From assembly GCA_023404095.1 (NCBI GenBank), contig JAEYDD010000028.1, positions 1-64,000 on the forward strand: DNA of 64,000 nucleotides, read 5' to 3'. The stretch is from Pseudomonadota bacterium (GTDB taxonomy: Bacteria; Pseudomonadota; Alphaproteobacteria; Rhizobiales; Rhizobiaceae). A program made the translations under genes and the position numbers. The notes under the pieces are model-generated. The model was not told the DNA's origin and ran no database searches. It was given only the letters and a program-made list of their open reading frames with translations. Below are positions 50,623 to 63,000 of this stretch, one piece after another (position 1 is the first letter of the stretch; each line of letters begins with the position of its first letter).

Positions 50623-51378
50623 ATGCCCGCCTTCGACCGCCTCTTCGACGATGCCGCCTTCGCCGGCTTCTACGACCTCGACAACGGCTGGGGCGACGAT
50701 CTCGACTATTGCGCAGGCCTCGCCCGGGACGCGACATCGGTGCTCGATCTCGGCTGCGGCACCGGCGCGCTGGCGGTCTCCCTCGGCGCGACCCGCCGCG
50801 TGACCGGCGTCGACCCGGCCGCAGCCATGCTGGATATCGCCCGCGCCAAGCCCGGTGCGCAATCGGTCCGTTTCGTCGAGGGCGACGCGCGCACCATCCG
50901 GCTCGGCGAGACCTTCGATCTCGTTGTCATGACCGGCCACGCCTTCCAGGTATTCCTCACCGAGGAGGACCAGCGCGCCGCCCTTCGCACGATCGCGGCG
51001 CACCTCGCCCCCGAAGGCCGGTTCATCTTCGACACGCGCAACCCGGCTGCGCAAGAATGGCTGGAATGGGTGCCGGAGCCCTCGCTGCGCGTGCTCGACG
51101 ATCCCCGTTTCGGAAAGGTGCGCGCCTGGAACGACATGACCCACGACGAAAGCACCGGCATCGTCTCCTACGAGACGCATTACGTTGCCGAAGCCGGTGG
51201 CGAGCATCTCTCCACCACCTCGAGGATCCTGTTCACGGACAAGGCGAAGATCGTGGCGATGCTTTTGGAATGCGGCCTGCGCGCGGACCGCTTCGCCGGC
51301 GACTGGCAGGGCGGCGAATGGACGCCCGATGCGAAAGAGATCATCCCGATCGGGACGCTGGCCGCGGCAGCGCCCTGA
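50623..51378 (+). CDS. Class I SAM-dependent methyltransferase
   Basis: A 251-residue methyltransferase. SAM-binding motif I is SVLDLGCGTGALAVSLG (about 39-55), then VTGVDPAAAMLDIARAKPGA, FDLVVMTGHAFQVFL, and a substrate lobe RFIFDTRNPAAQEWLEWVPEPSLRVLDD. The substrate is unknown. AAGGAGAGATCCC precedes the ATG. It stands alone. Confidence 0.9.
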   Translation: MPAFDRLFDDAAFAGFYDLDNGWGDDLDYCAGLARDATSVLDLGCGTGALAVSLGATRRVTGVDPAAAMLDIARAKPGAQSVRFVEGDARTIRLGETFDLVVMTGHAFQVFLTEEDQRAALRTIAAHLAPEGRFIFDTRNPAAQEWLEWVPEPSLRVLDDPRFGKVRAWNDMTHDESTGIVSYETHYVAEAGGEHLSTTSRILFTDKAKIVAMLLECGLRADRFAGDWQGGEWTPDAKEIIPIGTLAAAAP

Positions 51379-51515
51379 CCACGACCGCATCTCCATGACC
51401 GTTCGCGGTCATCTCTCGTTAAAATTTTAGAATATCATTTCATTCTGCAATAAACGTCTTTCTTAAGCCGCCGGCAACGTCTGCAGCGCGATGATCGGGC
51501 GATGCTGGAGGGCGT

Positions 51516-51845
51516 ATGATGCACCCGAAATTTGCCGAGCATAGGCAGGGCGACCGGCGTCGCAACCTGCCGCTTGTGTCAGCCATTCCCGGCCTGATGC
51601 TGGTCGGGGCCGTTTTCGTCGCTTTCGACACGTTGAGCGACGCAGGTCTCGTCGCCGCTTTCCGCGCGGCGGTGCAGAACTGCCAGATCAAGGGCAATGT
51701 CGACCTCGCCGACGGCACGCGCACCTACTACCTGCCCGGCGAAGACCGCTACACCGCAATCCGCATCCACCCGGCCGAGGGCGAGCGCTGGTTCTGCAGC
51801 GAGGAGCAGGCGGTGGCGGCGGGATGGCGGAAGGCGGGGCGGTAG
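51516..51845 (+). CDS. Membrane-anchored sunset-domain protein
   Basis: A 109-residue protein with one N-terminal membrane helix (LVSAIPGLMLVGAVFVAFDTL). The C-terminal domain NCQIKGNVDLADGTRTYYLPGEDRYTAIRIHPAEGERWFCSEEQAVAAGWRKA follows the sunset-domain pattern (CxIKGN...PG...ERWFC...AAGWR). These domains often follow thermonuclease-like proteins; no nuclease part is present here. CTGGAGGGCGT precedes the ATG. Confidence 0.82.
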   Translation: MMHPKFAEHRQGDRRRNLPLVSAIPGLMLVGAVFVAFDTLSDAGLVAAFRAAVQNCQIKGNVDLADGTRTYYLPGEDRYTAIRIHPAEGERWFCSEEQAVAAGWRKAGR

Positions 51846-52000
51846 GGGGGCGTTAGGCGATTCGCCATCGGGCATCAGCATCCACATTTCGCCGCGCCAC
51901 GAGCTCTGGCCGAAATCATGGTGATGATTGACGAAGCGGTGAACGGTGAAGAGGAAGTGAGTTCTGCGGAACTGGCTGAAAAAGGGAGCCGCATAGGACT

Positions 52001-52031
52001 AAGCCCGCTGGTGAAGATCGGCGGGCTTTTT
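52001..52031 (+). terminator. Terminator before the AT-rich gene
   Basis: AAGCCCGC (52001-52008), a 12-base loop, GCGGGCTT (52021-52028) and TTT. It isolates the AT-rich gene at 52124 from upstream transcription. The stretch 51846-52079 shows no gene apart from a 40-codon frame judged spurious. Confidence 0.75.
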
Positions 52032-52079
52032 GCGTTCTAGGAAGATAAATTAGATTTAGTGACGAATCAGGGGAGAGAC

Positions 52080-52127
52080 ATGGCGAGCCGACTTTCTTAC
52101 TCAGACTTCGGAAGCTTGACTTCATGA
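52080..52127 (+). CDS. 15-codon leader reading frame overlapping the next gene
   Basis: An ATG with a strong GGGGAGAGAC ribosome-binding site begins MASRLSYSDFGSLTS and stops in ATGA, which overlaps the start of the 325-residue gene. It may be a leader peptide that couples translation, or the original start of the gene cut off by a frameshift. Confidence 0.45.
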   Translation: MASRLSYSDFGSLTS

Positions 52128-53101
52128 AGGTTGGAAAAAATAATGCTCGTAAGAGCGGGGGCGATCTTCCTAATATTTCCGAGAACGACTGGTATGTTCT
52201 AGCTTTGACGAGCGCAATCTTAACAGCCGTAGCGATCTGCGCGGCGTTCGTATGGATTTTCGGGGACGGCTTCTCCGGCGACAACGACTTAAAGAAATCG
52301 CAAGCCTTGGCGCCGTTCGGCGTGGCGCTCTTCGCGGTGGTGACCTTCTGCACGGCGAGCTGGCGCGGCGCTATCAATACTCGGCAGGCCAATCAGGCGG
52401 AGCGGGAAAGTCGGGCGAAGCTCTTGCAGGAAGGAGCAAAACTGCTTGGTGAGAAGGACAATGCGGCCCACGTTAGCGCTGGAGTTGCCACGCTTGAAAT
52501 TGTTGCGACTGGCGAAGACGAAAAATTAGCTATCCAAGCCATGAACTTGATAGCGGACTTCATACAAAGTGAAATGGAAAAATCTCACAACAACCAGTTC
52601 CGAGAAGAGGCGTTTTCGGCCATGAGAAACGGATTCTTACTGGGACGAGTGGCCAGCAGGTCGCTTAGATTTCATTCTGACAATACAGATGTATCTTGGG
52701 AGCCTCTTTATGGGACCAAGGAGGTTTACTATATCGGCGGACAAGTTGAAGGAATGTGGGGCGGTAACTTTGAAGATTCGAAGTCATTTTCCTACAATGG
52801 AGTGAAATTTACATTCATGGATAGCATAGATATTGACCATAGATTTAAGGATTGCTCGTTCTATTTTTGCGACATTAGACGGTACAATTTCAAATATGGG
52901 CCGGTTCCTAGAGATAACCTAAAGTTCAAGGACTGCGACTTTTCCGGGTGCGAGTTTAGTGATGGGAAGGTCATGCCAGATTTTCGCGACGGAGATAACT
53001 TCATCCGCGCATCAAACCCTCCGACTATAGCCTCTCCCTCAGACACAGTTGACTGGCGACTGCACTTTCAGGTTCGAGATCCCCGGCCCCAAGGATCGTG
53101 A
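52124..53101 (+). CDS. Membrane-anchored protein with pentapeptide-like end, unknown function
   Basis: A 325-residue protein in AT-rich DNA unlike the surrounding genes. Two membrane helices (YVLALTSAILTAVAICAAFVWIF and FGVALFAVVTFCTASWRG) are followed by a helical stretch, RAKLLQEGAKLLGEKDNAAHVSAGVATLEIVATG. This recalls the region found before pentapeptide repeats in phage- and island-borne proteins. Near the end FKDCSFYFCDIRRYNF and FKDCDFSGCEFSDG give a few pentapeptide-like units. It lies beside tRNA-Gln, a common integration site, so recent transfer is plausible. A defence or cargo role is speculation; no catalytic motif was found. Confidence 0.65.
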   Translation: MKVGKNNARKSGGDLPNISENDWYVLALTSAILTAVAICAAFVWIFGDGFSGDNDLKKSQALAPFGVALFAVVTFCTASWRGAINTRQANQAERESRAKLLQEGAKLLGEKDNAAHVSAGVATLEIVATGEDEKLAIQAMNLIADFIQSEMEKSHNNQFREEAFSAMRNGFLLGRVASRSLRFHSDNTDVSWEPLYGTKEVYYIGGQVEGMWGGNFEDSKSFSYNGVKFTFMDSIDIDHRFKDCSFYFCDIRRYNFKYGPVPRDNLKFKDCDFSGCEFSDGKVMPDFRDGDNFIRASNPPTIASPSDTVDWRLHFQVRDPRPQGS

Positions 53102-53224
53102 GAGCACGGCATGGCGGCGCGTCAGATCGAAGCATTTTTGAATCGCAGATAGAAGATGGTACATTGTAACGAAGTCATGCGCCGGAGTAGTGTTCCGGTT
53201 TCGAAGATTAGCTACTAAAGGAAG

Positions 53225-53299
53225 TGGCTGGGGCGCCAGGATTCGAACCTGGGAATGCCGGTACCAAAAACCGGTGCCTTACCGCTTGGCGACGCCCCA
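53225..53299 (-). tRNA. tRNA-Gln (anticodon TTG)
   Basis: A 75-base cloverleaf on the minus strand. The acceptor arm is TGGGGCG/CGCCCCA. The anticodon stem CCGGT/ACCGG encloses TTTTGGT, so the anticodon is TTG. The T-arm is CCAGGTTCGAATCCTGG, and the 3' CCA is encoded. It reads glutamine codons CAA and, by wobble, CAG. The AT-rich gene ends 123 bases beyond its 3' end. Confidence 0.97.
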
Positions 53300-53476
53300 C
53301 CGTGGCGAAGCAGGCGCTGCCTGCCGCCGGACGCCGCCTGACTAGCAAAGCTTGAGGCGCGTCACAATCTCTAAGTTCGGCTAGGGGGAAGTTTTCTTGT
53401 GCGCTGTGGGCGGGCTTCATGCTAGGTCTTGCGGCACCTTTCGAGTAAATGCCGACGACAGACGACAAGAGTGACG

Positions 53477-53773
53477 ATGAGCCAGTTCCGTGCCCGCCCG
53501 CCTGCCATTCCCACCACGCTGCTCGATGACGACGTCGTGCGCATCATCCGCTGGGATTTCGAGCCGGGCGCCGATACCGGCGTGCACACCCACGGCCTCG
53601 GCTATGTGGTCGTGCCGATGACGGACTGCCAGTTCCTGATCGAGGAGGACGGCGGCAGCCGCACGGTGGACATCGCCCGCGGTGCTGCCTATCGGCGCGA
53701 GGCGGGAACCACGCACAACGTCGTCAACCGCGGCAGCGAATTCATGTCCTTCGTCGAGATCGAATACAAGTGA
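53477..53773 (+). CDS. Cupin-domain protein
   Basis: A 98-residue single-cupin protein. Motif 1 is GADTGVHTHGLGYVVVPMTD (with HTH), motif 2 GTTHNVVNRGSEFMSFVEI. It probably binds one metal. The stop overlaps the GTG start of the next gene (GTGA), so the two are translated together. The reaction is unknown; a role in cleaning up or sensing a small molecule with the hydrolase is possible. Confidence 0.85.
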   Translation: MSQFRARPPAIPTTLLDDDVVRIIRWDFEPGADTGVHTHGLGYVVVPMTDCQFLIEEDGGSRTVDIARGAAYRREAGTTHNVVNRGSEFMSFVEIEYK

Positions 53774-54693
53774 GCACGGACGACGAGCGCGAGCCGGATT
53801 TCGAACGCGCCTTCGAGCCTGCCTACGGCATCGCCGTGCCGGTGGCGGAAGGCGTGCAGCGGATCACGGTCAACAACCCCTCCCCCTTCACCTTCCACGG
53901 CACCAACAGCTATGTCGTCGGCGGCCGGTCCGTGGCCGTGATCGATCCCGGGCCTGAGGACGAGGCGCATTTCCAGGCGCTTACGGCCGCCCTTGCCGGC
54001 CGCGAGGTGTCGCACATCTTCGTCAGCCACACCCATCGCGACCATTCCCCGCTGGCCCGCCGCCTGAAGGCGCAGACGGGGGCGGTGATCGTCGCCGAGG
54101 GGCCGCACCGGGCGGCGCGGCCGCTGCATGCGGGCGAGGCCAATCCGTTTGCCGAAAGCTCGGACATGGCGTTCGAGCCCGACATCGCTATCGGTGACGG
54201 CGAGGCGATCGAGGGCGAGGGCTGGCGGCTTATGGCGCTGCATACGCCAGGCCATACCGCCAACCATGCGGCCTTCGCACTCGACGGCACCGGCATTCTC
54301 TTCTCCGCCGACCACGTCATGGCCTGGGCGACCTCGATCGTGGCGCCGCCCGACGGGGCGATGCGCGACTACATGGCCTCGCTGGAAAAGCTGCTTCTGC
54401 GTGACGACCGGCTCTACCTGCCCGGCCACGGCGGCCCGGTCATCGAGCCTTCCGCCTTCCTGCGCGGGCTTCGCACGCACCGGCGCATGCGCGAGCGCGC
54501 CGTCCTGGCGCGCATCCGGACGGGCGACCGGCTGATCCCCGACATGGTCAGGGTGATCTACGCCTCCACCGATCCGCGCCTGCATGGGGCGGCGGCACTT
54601 TCGGTGCTGGCGCACCTGGAGGATCTGGTGGAACGCGGCGAGGTCGCAACGGACGGCCCGCCGTCCTTGCACGGCGTCTATCTGCCCGGATAG
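53770..54693 (+). CDS. Metallo-beta-lactamase-fold hydrolase (LACTB2/glyoxalase II-like)
   Basis: A 307-residue hydrolase. The zinc-binding HxHxDH motif is SHTHRDHSPLARRL. Other ligands are in HTPGHTANHAAF, FSADHVMAW and LYLPGHGGPV. A C-terminal winged-helix-like part (from about 235) is typical of LACTB2-type enzymes. The GTG start overlaps the cupin gene's TGA. The substrate is probably a thioester, nucleic acid or similar, not resolved. Confidence 0.9.
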   Translation: MSTDDEREPDFERAFEPAYGIAVPVAEGVQRITVNNPSPFTFHGTNSYVVGGRSVAVIDPGPEDEAHFQALTAALAGREVSHIFVSHTHRDHSPLARRLKAQTGAVIVAEGPHRAARPLHAGEANPFAESSDMAFEPDIAIGDGEAIEGEGWRLMALHTPGHTANHAAFALDGTGILFSADHVMAWATSIVAPPDGAMRDYMASLEKLLLRDDRLYLPGHGGPVIEPSAFLRGLRTHRRMRERAVLARIRTGDRLIPDMVRVIYASTDPRLHGAAALSVLAHLEDLVERGEVATDGPPSLHGVYLPG

Positions 54694-55001
54694 GCCTGGA
54701 GCAATTCCAGCAAAAGCGGGAAGCGCCTTCCTTCTCCCGGCAATTAGATAGACAAATACCCCTCTGGCCTGCCGGTCATCTCCCAAAAGGGGGGAGAAAG
54801 TCTGCAGCGCCCGCCTGCCCAATTGCTGCGCCTGTCCGTTTGGAGTGCCTACGGGAGCGGCCGGCTTAAGTCCTCCCCTTGCGGAGAGGGTTTGGGAGGG
54901 GGCTGCCTCATTTCCCGGCGTGCGGGGCAAATGTGCAGGTGTCGCGTGCTGCGGCGTCTGCCGAAAATGCTCAACTCTGCGATTTCAAGTACAGGGCGTG
55001 C
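54694..55001. repeat. Intergenic region made of rhizobial-type repeats
   Basis: It begins with a GGAGCAATTCCAGCAAAAGC element (about 54699), a motif I recall as frequent between genes in this order. It continues with CCCCTCTGGCCTGCCGGTCATCTCCC and a GGGGGGAGA arm (about 54760-54800), then GTCCTCCCCTTGCGGAGAGG (about 54870-54890). No coding frame is convincing. Confidence 0.6.
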
Positions 55002-55910
55002 TCAGTCGCCGGCGATGCCGAGAAGTTCGGCATCGAGCGCCTTGAGATAGCGTTCGGCGAAGGCGGCGCCGAGGCCCAGATCGTGCGGACCGTAGCGGGA
55101 GGCTGCGCGGATGTCGACCAGGGCCGTCTCCTCTTCCTCGCGCAGGCGGATGGACACGTCGAAGCGGAAGCCGAAGACGAAGGTTCGCCACTCACCCTGT
55201 AGCAACACGTCGTTCGGCCCGCCAATCGGGGGCAGCAGGCCATTCTCCAGCGGGCGGGCGGAAGGAACGGGAACGACGGCGATGACGCTGCCGCCCGGCT
55301 TTTCCGCGTCCGGCTTGACCACGAGGTCCTCGAGGTCTGCGACCACGTTTTCCAGCCCGCTCTCTTCGGTGAAGACGATGCCCTGTTCGGCAGCCACCTT
55401 TCGCACGCCCTGCAGGACGCGGTCCAGCGCGCCCTCGTAGCGGCGGCCGGTCAGGCCGGGGTAGGCTGCGGCCTGGATCTCGCGATCCTGCAGCGTCACC
55501 GGCGGGCGGGGAAGGAAGTCCTGATTGGCGATCGGCACCTTCAGCCACGGCGGCGAGGAGAAGGGATCGGTGGTGACGTCGTAGATCTTCGGCCGCGTCA
55601 GATAGGCCTGCGCACCGTAGCAGGCGACGCCGAGCGGCAGTGCGGCGAGCAGCAGCGCCACGAAGGCGGCCTTTCCCCCACGCGCGCCGACGCGCCACAG
55701 GCGGACGAAGCCGACGACGGCAAGGATGACGGCAACGAACGCAAACGCCGTGCCGATGCCCGCGAGAAGGAGAAAATGCGGCGTCGTCAGCGGGCCGAAT
55801 CGATGCGACAGCGCAGACGCGAGAAAGAGCAGCAGCCCGAAGGACGCCAGCCGGCGCGCCCAGTGGGCGGAATGGGAATAGGGCCGCTCATATCGAATGA
55901 CCATCGCCAT
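55002..55910 (-). CDS. DUF1499 family membrane protein
   Basis: A protein of about 302 residues. Three hydrophobic segments lie in the first 120 residues (RRLASFGLLLFLASALSH, FLLLAGIGTAFAFVAVILAVVGFVRLW, FVALLLAALPLGVACYGA). The periplasmic DUF1499 domain follows: YDVTTDPFSSPPWLKV, RRYEGALDRVLQGVRKVAAEQG, and DVSIRLREEEETALVDIRAASRYGPHDLGLGA. The function of this family is unknown. GAGGTTCGGCCAG precedes the ATG at 55910. Confidence 0.85.
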   Translation of the reverse strand: MAMVIRYERPYSHSAHWARRLASFGLLLFLASALSHRFGPLTTPHFLLLAGIGTAFAFVAVILAVVGFVRLWRVGARGGKAAFVALLLAALPLGVACYGAQAYLTRPKIYDVTTDPFSSPPWLKVPIANQDFLPRPPVTLQDREIQAAAYPGLTGRRYEGALDRVLQGVRKVAAEQGIVFTEESGLENVVADLEDLVVKPDAEKPGGSVIAVVPVPSARPLENGLLPPIGGPNDVLLQGEWRTFVFGFRFDVSIRLREEEETALVDIRAASRYGPHDLGLGAAFAERYLKALDAELLGIAGD

Positions 55911-56119
55911 CTGGCCGAACCTCGCTGCTCTCCTGCCGGCGCGCAGCCGGTATGCGCGCCGCTTGTACAGAAGACAGGCTCTCCGCCGCAACGTCAATCC
56001 GCAAGCGGCGATCCGCCGTGGAGGAAGGCGCTGCGCCCACGAATTGCCTTGCGTGCCGCAAAAATGACACGCTCGTTAACGAACTATCCCATGGGCGGGA
56101 TATCAAGGAGAGTCACCCT

Positions 56120-56518
56120 ATGATTTCGACATCGACGAGCGTTGTGCAGGCAAAGCCCCTCGCATTGCTGCCGCCGCCCGTGAGCGAACCCGCGCTGCCG
56201 CTGGAACTGATCGAACTGGAGCTTTCGCTCGACGGCTTTGCCACCGAGCCGGACGGCTTCTCCGAGGCCGTTCGCCGCGCCGCAAAGGCGCTCGACGGCG
56301 AATTCCTGTTCGACCTTCCGGCCTCCGGCCTCGCCGAAGACTGCCAGCGCATCGCAGCCCTGCGCATCCCCGAGGCAGGCGGGTCGGGGCTGAAGATCGT
56401 CTTCGCCCTGCTCGACGAGAGCGGAACCGGCATTCGCGTCGAGGACCCCGGCGATCAGACGAGCGGCCTGAAGAACTTCGCCGATTCCTTCGTGGGCGTG
56501 CTGGAACGGATGCAATAG
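56120..56518 (+). CDS. Hypothetical protein (132 aa)
   Basis: A soluble acidic protein starting MISTSTSVVQAKPLALLPPPVSEPALPLELIELELSLDGF and ending SGLKNFADSFVGVLERMQ. AAGGAGAGTCACCCT gives a good ribosome-binding site. No domain was recognised; it looks like one compact alpha/beta domain. Confidence 0.7.
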   Translation: MISTSTSVVQAKPLALLPPPVSEPALPLELIELELSLDGFATEPDGFSEAVRRAAKALDGEFLFDLPASGLAEDCQRIAALRIPEAGGSGLKIVFALLDESGTGIRVEDPGDQTSGLKNFADSFVGVLERMQ

Positions 56519-56648
56519 TCTTCCGGTAGCAACCTCTCTGCCGCAATCTTCCCGGCAACAACCTTCCGGGCAGTGACCTTGCGGGCGCGCCTCAGGCCGC
56601 TATATCCTCATCGAAGCGATGCGAGTAGTGGTTGCGATGGAGGGTCTC

Positions 56649-56909
56649 ATGCGTGCGCCGTTCCTGTTTGCGTTAGGCGTCGCGGGCGCTCTCCTTGCCG
56701 GATGCCAGACGGTGACGCCGGAGCAAAGACGCGCTGCCGACGAGCGGCAATGCCTGAGCTACGGCTTCAAGCGTGGCACCAACGCGTTTGCCACCTGCCT
56801 GCAGCGAATCGATCTCAATCGCGACGCCGACCGCCGGGCCTTCCTCTATAGCGATGTAGGCTGGTATGGCCCCGGCCCCTATCGCGGCCGCTACGGGCCA
56901 GGCTGGTAA
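56649..56909 (+). CDS. Small lipoprotein (86 aa)
   Basis: An 86-residue lipoprotein: signal MRAPFLFALGVAGALLAGC with lipobox LAGC. The mature part is QTVTPEQRRAADERQCLSYGFKRGTNAFATCLQRIDLNRDADRR, followed by a Gly/Tyr/Pro tail (GWYGPGPYRGRYGPGW). GGAGGGTCTC precedes the ATG. The C-x14-C spacing and tail are typical of short rhizobial lipoproteins of unknown role. Confidence 0.8.
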   Translation: MRAPFLFALGVAGALLAGCQTVTPEQRRAADERQCLSYGFKRGTNAFATCLQRIDLNRDADRRAFLYSDVGWYGPGPYRGRYGPGW

Positions 56910-56937
56910 AGCCCCTCCCGGCAACCTTATCCGTGCG

Positions 56938-59613
<2,676 letters not shown>

Positions 59614-59808
59614 TGCTGTTCTCCACCCCAAACAGTCCAGTGTGACAGATTTACAGCATATGGCACGGGTTGGGAACGGAACGATAGGAGGAAATTGCTG
59701 CGCCGCACAATCTGCGGCATTTTCGAGCACCTGACGTCTTCCCGCCGGCAGCGAGGGGCGGGTATGGGCATCGCAGCCGTGGCGATGCCCGGGACGCGCC
59801 CCCAGCCG

Positions 59809-59955
59809 TCAGTTTTCCTGGACCGACAGGCCGTCCTTGCCGATCTGGATCTCGACGCCGTCCGGCTTCTTCTCTTCCTGATAGGCATAGTAGGAAAAAC
59901 CTGCGACCACCACGACGAGCGCGCCGATGATCATGTAGAGAGCGTTCCTGTTCAT
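59809..59955 (-). CDS. 48-residue single-helix membrane protein
   Basis: The frame starts MNRNALYMIIGALVVVVAGF, continues SYYAYQEEKKPDGVEIQIGK and ends DGLSVQEN. It has one membrane helix with a short acidic tail outside. AAGGGGATATTG precedes the ATG. It sits between smc and ppdK on the same strand. No function is known. Confidence 0.75.
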   Translation of the reverse strand: MNRNALYMIIGALVVVVAGFSYYAYQEEKKPDGVEIQIGKDGLSVQEN

Positions 59956-60082
59956 CAATATCCCCTTCCTGTTCGGCCTCAACGGCCGGCGCGTAGAGAA
60001 TGCGGATGTCAGGAATTGGTTCCCGAGAAATTCGCACCTGCGAGATAGATTCCGCGGTCATCGAGGACGCGGACGATGCGCC

Positions 60083-63000
60083 TCACACCGCTTCGCGCAA
60101 CTGCTCGGCTGTCTGCAGGTCCACAGAAACGAGCTGGGAGACCCCCTGCTCGCCCATGGTGACGCCGAAAAGGCGGTTCATCCGGGCCATGGTGATCGGG
60201 TTGTGCGTGATGATGACGAAGCGCGTTTCCGTCGAGGCAGCCATCTCGTCCATCAGGTTGCAATAGCGTTCGACATTGTGGTCGTCGAGCGGCGCGTCCA
60301 CCTCGTCCAGCACGCAGATCGGGGCGGGATTGGTGAGGAAGACGGCGAAGATCAGCGCCATTGCCGTCAGCGCCTGCTCGCCGCCCGAAAGCAGCGTCAT
60401 GGTCTGCGGCTTCTTGCCCGGCGGGCGCGCCAGGATTTCCAGGCCGGCGTCGAGCGGATCCTCGCTCTCGATCAGCTGCAGCTCGGCCGTTCCGCCCCCG
60501 AACAGGTGGGTGAACAGCCGCTGGAACTGGGCGTTGACGACGTCGAAGGCGGCAAGCAGCCGCTCGCGCCCCTCGCGGTTCAGGCTCTGGATCGCCGTGC
60601 GCAGCTTGCGGATCGCCTCGATGATGTCCTCGCGCTCCGTGACGATCGCCTGCAGCTTCTCCGAAAGCTCCTTCTGCTCCTCGTCCGCGCGCAGGTTCAC
60701 CGCACCCAGCCGCTCGCGTTCGACCTTCAGCCGATCGAGCTCGATCTCCCGCTGCCGCGGATCGGGCAGCGGACGGTCGGCGGGATGTTCGGCGAGCTTT
60801 AGCGCCTCGTGCGGGGCGCAATGCAGCGCCTCGCGGATGCGGGCCTCGCCATCGAGCCGGCGTTCGCGCGCCGACAACAGCCGCTCCTCGGCGCGGCCGC
60901 GCTGCTCGCGAGATTCGGCAAGCTGCGACAGCGCGGTCGTCGCCACCCGGTCGGCCTCGCGCTGGCGGTTATCCGCCTCCTGCAGCTCGTCGCCAGCGGC
61001 ACGGCGGGCCTCTTCGGCCCGGCTGAGCTCGCTCATCAGCGCGCGCCGCTTCTCCTCGATCTCGTCGGGCGCCTCGGCGATGCGCTCGGCCTCGTCCTGC
61101 GCCTCCGCCTCGCGCTCGCGAAGCTGGGCGATGTGGCGCTCGGCATTGACAGCGCGGCTTTGCCAGGTCTCGCGTTCGCCCGAGATCGCAGCGAGCCGGC
61201 GCTGACGCTCCGCCATTTCGCGAGCCAGGCCATCATGAAAGGCGCGCGCCTCGGCGAGTGTTGCGCGGTCGGTCGCAACCGTGGCGGACTGCCGGCTCAG
61301 CCGGAGCTCCACCTCAGAGACGTCGGGAGCGTCTTCGAGCGCGCTGCGCGCCTCCTCAAGGGTTTCCGCCGCTTCGTCAACCTGGGTAGCGAGCTGCGTC
61401 TTCGTCTCCGCCAGCACGGCGCGGCGGCGGATCAGGTCGCCGGACGCGCGTTCGGCTGAATCCAGCGCCTCGCGTGCTTCGGCCAGCTTGCGGGCAGCGA
61501 GCCGCTGAACCTCGCGGGCATCCTGCTGCCGCTGGCCTGCGCCCCTGATCGCCGCAGCGGCGGCCGCAAGGGCGGCCTCGGCAGCGGCAAGGGCTGCATG
61601 CGCCTCGTCGCGTTCGCTTTCCAGCTCGCGCAGACGGTTCTTCTGCGCCAGCCGCAGGGCGGCGGCACTCGGCGCATCAGCGCCCGTCACATGCCCGTCC
61701 CAGCGGAAGACCGCACCCTCGCGCGTCACCAGCCGCTGACCGGGACGGAGGCTCTGGAGAAGAGACAGCGCCTGCCCCTCGTCCGCAACGACGCCGATCT
61801 GGCGCAGGCGGCGGGTCAGCACGTCCGGCGCGCGCACATGGGAGAGCAGCGGCACGGCGCCCTCCGGCAGGGGGGCATCGTCCGCCCCATCGCCGGCAAA
61901 GCGCCAGTGGACGGCGGCGGCGGCATCGACCGGCGAATCGAGATCATCGCCAAGTGCCGCACCGAGGGCCGTTTCGAAACCCTTGTCGACCTGCACGTCC
62001 TCCACGACGGGGGCTGTGGAACCTCCGGCTGCACCGGCCTCCAGCATGCGGCGGATCGTGCGCATTTCGGTCTCTACGGCATTGGCCTGCGCGCGTGCGG
62101 CCTCTACGGGGCCGCGCAACTCCGCTTCCACGCTGCGCGCCTCTTCGAGCATTTCTTCGGCTTCGGCCAACCGCTCGCCGGCTTCCTCCAGCGCCGCCTC
62201 GGCCGATTGCACCTCCTCGCGCTTCTGCTCGGGGTCGGGCAAGGCGGCGATACGTTCATCCATCGAGGCGATTTCGGCTTCGAGATTGACCAGTTGCTGG
62301 GTCAGACGCGCCTGCCTGTCGACGAGGTGGCGGATCGTCTTTTCCAGCTGGTTGCGCACCGCCTGGGCCTCGGCGCGCTCCGCGGTGATCTCGCCCAGCG
62401 CCTGCTCGCTGCCCGACAGGCGTTCGGCCGCCTCGTCCATGGCCTCGCGCGCGGCAGCGGCGCGGTCGTCGGCCTCCGCGAGAACCTCGCCGATTTCCTG
62501 CTCCTCGGCCGCAAGCCTCTCCAGCACCTGCGCATTGTCGGCGACCATCACTTCCTCGCGGGCGATGTCTTCTGCAAGCTGTGCCAGGCGCCTTGCCAAT
62601 TCGTCGCGGCGGCGCAGCAGGCGGCCGGCGTCTTCTTCGAGCTGCGAGCGGGCGATCTGCAGCCGCTGCAGGGCGGCGGCGAGCTTTGCCTCGTTGTCCC
62701 GCAACTCCGGCAGCTTCAGGCTGGCAATGGCCTGCGCCTTCGCGGCCTCCATCTGCGCCTGCGCGCGTTCGGCGACGAGCGACGTCGCCTGGTTCAGCTG
62801 GCTCTCCGCCTCCCCTTCCGCCTCCTTCGCCTGTGCCCAGCGGATATGCAGGAGCATCGCCTCGTGGCGGCGGATATCGGCCGACAGCGCCTTGAATCGG
62901 TTTGCCTGGCGCGACTGGCGCTTCAGGCTTTCGATCTGGCTTTCGAGCTGCGAGGTGACGTCGTCGAGCCGCTCGAGATTGCTTTCGGCGGCGCGCAGGC

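Noticed and set aside
51918..52040. A 40-codon plus-strand frame (MVMIDEAVNGEEEVSS...)
   Set aside because: It ends inside a terminator stem and has no convincing ribosome-binding site; more likely chance or a remnant.
51846..53299. A complete integrative element with att repeats at tRNA-Gln
   Set aside because: No integrase gene and no second copy of the tRNA 3' end were found by eye around the AT-rich gene.
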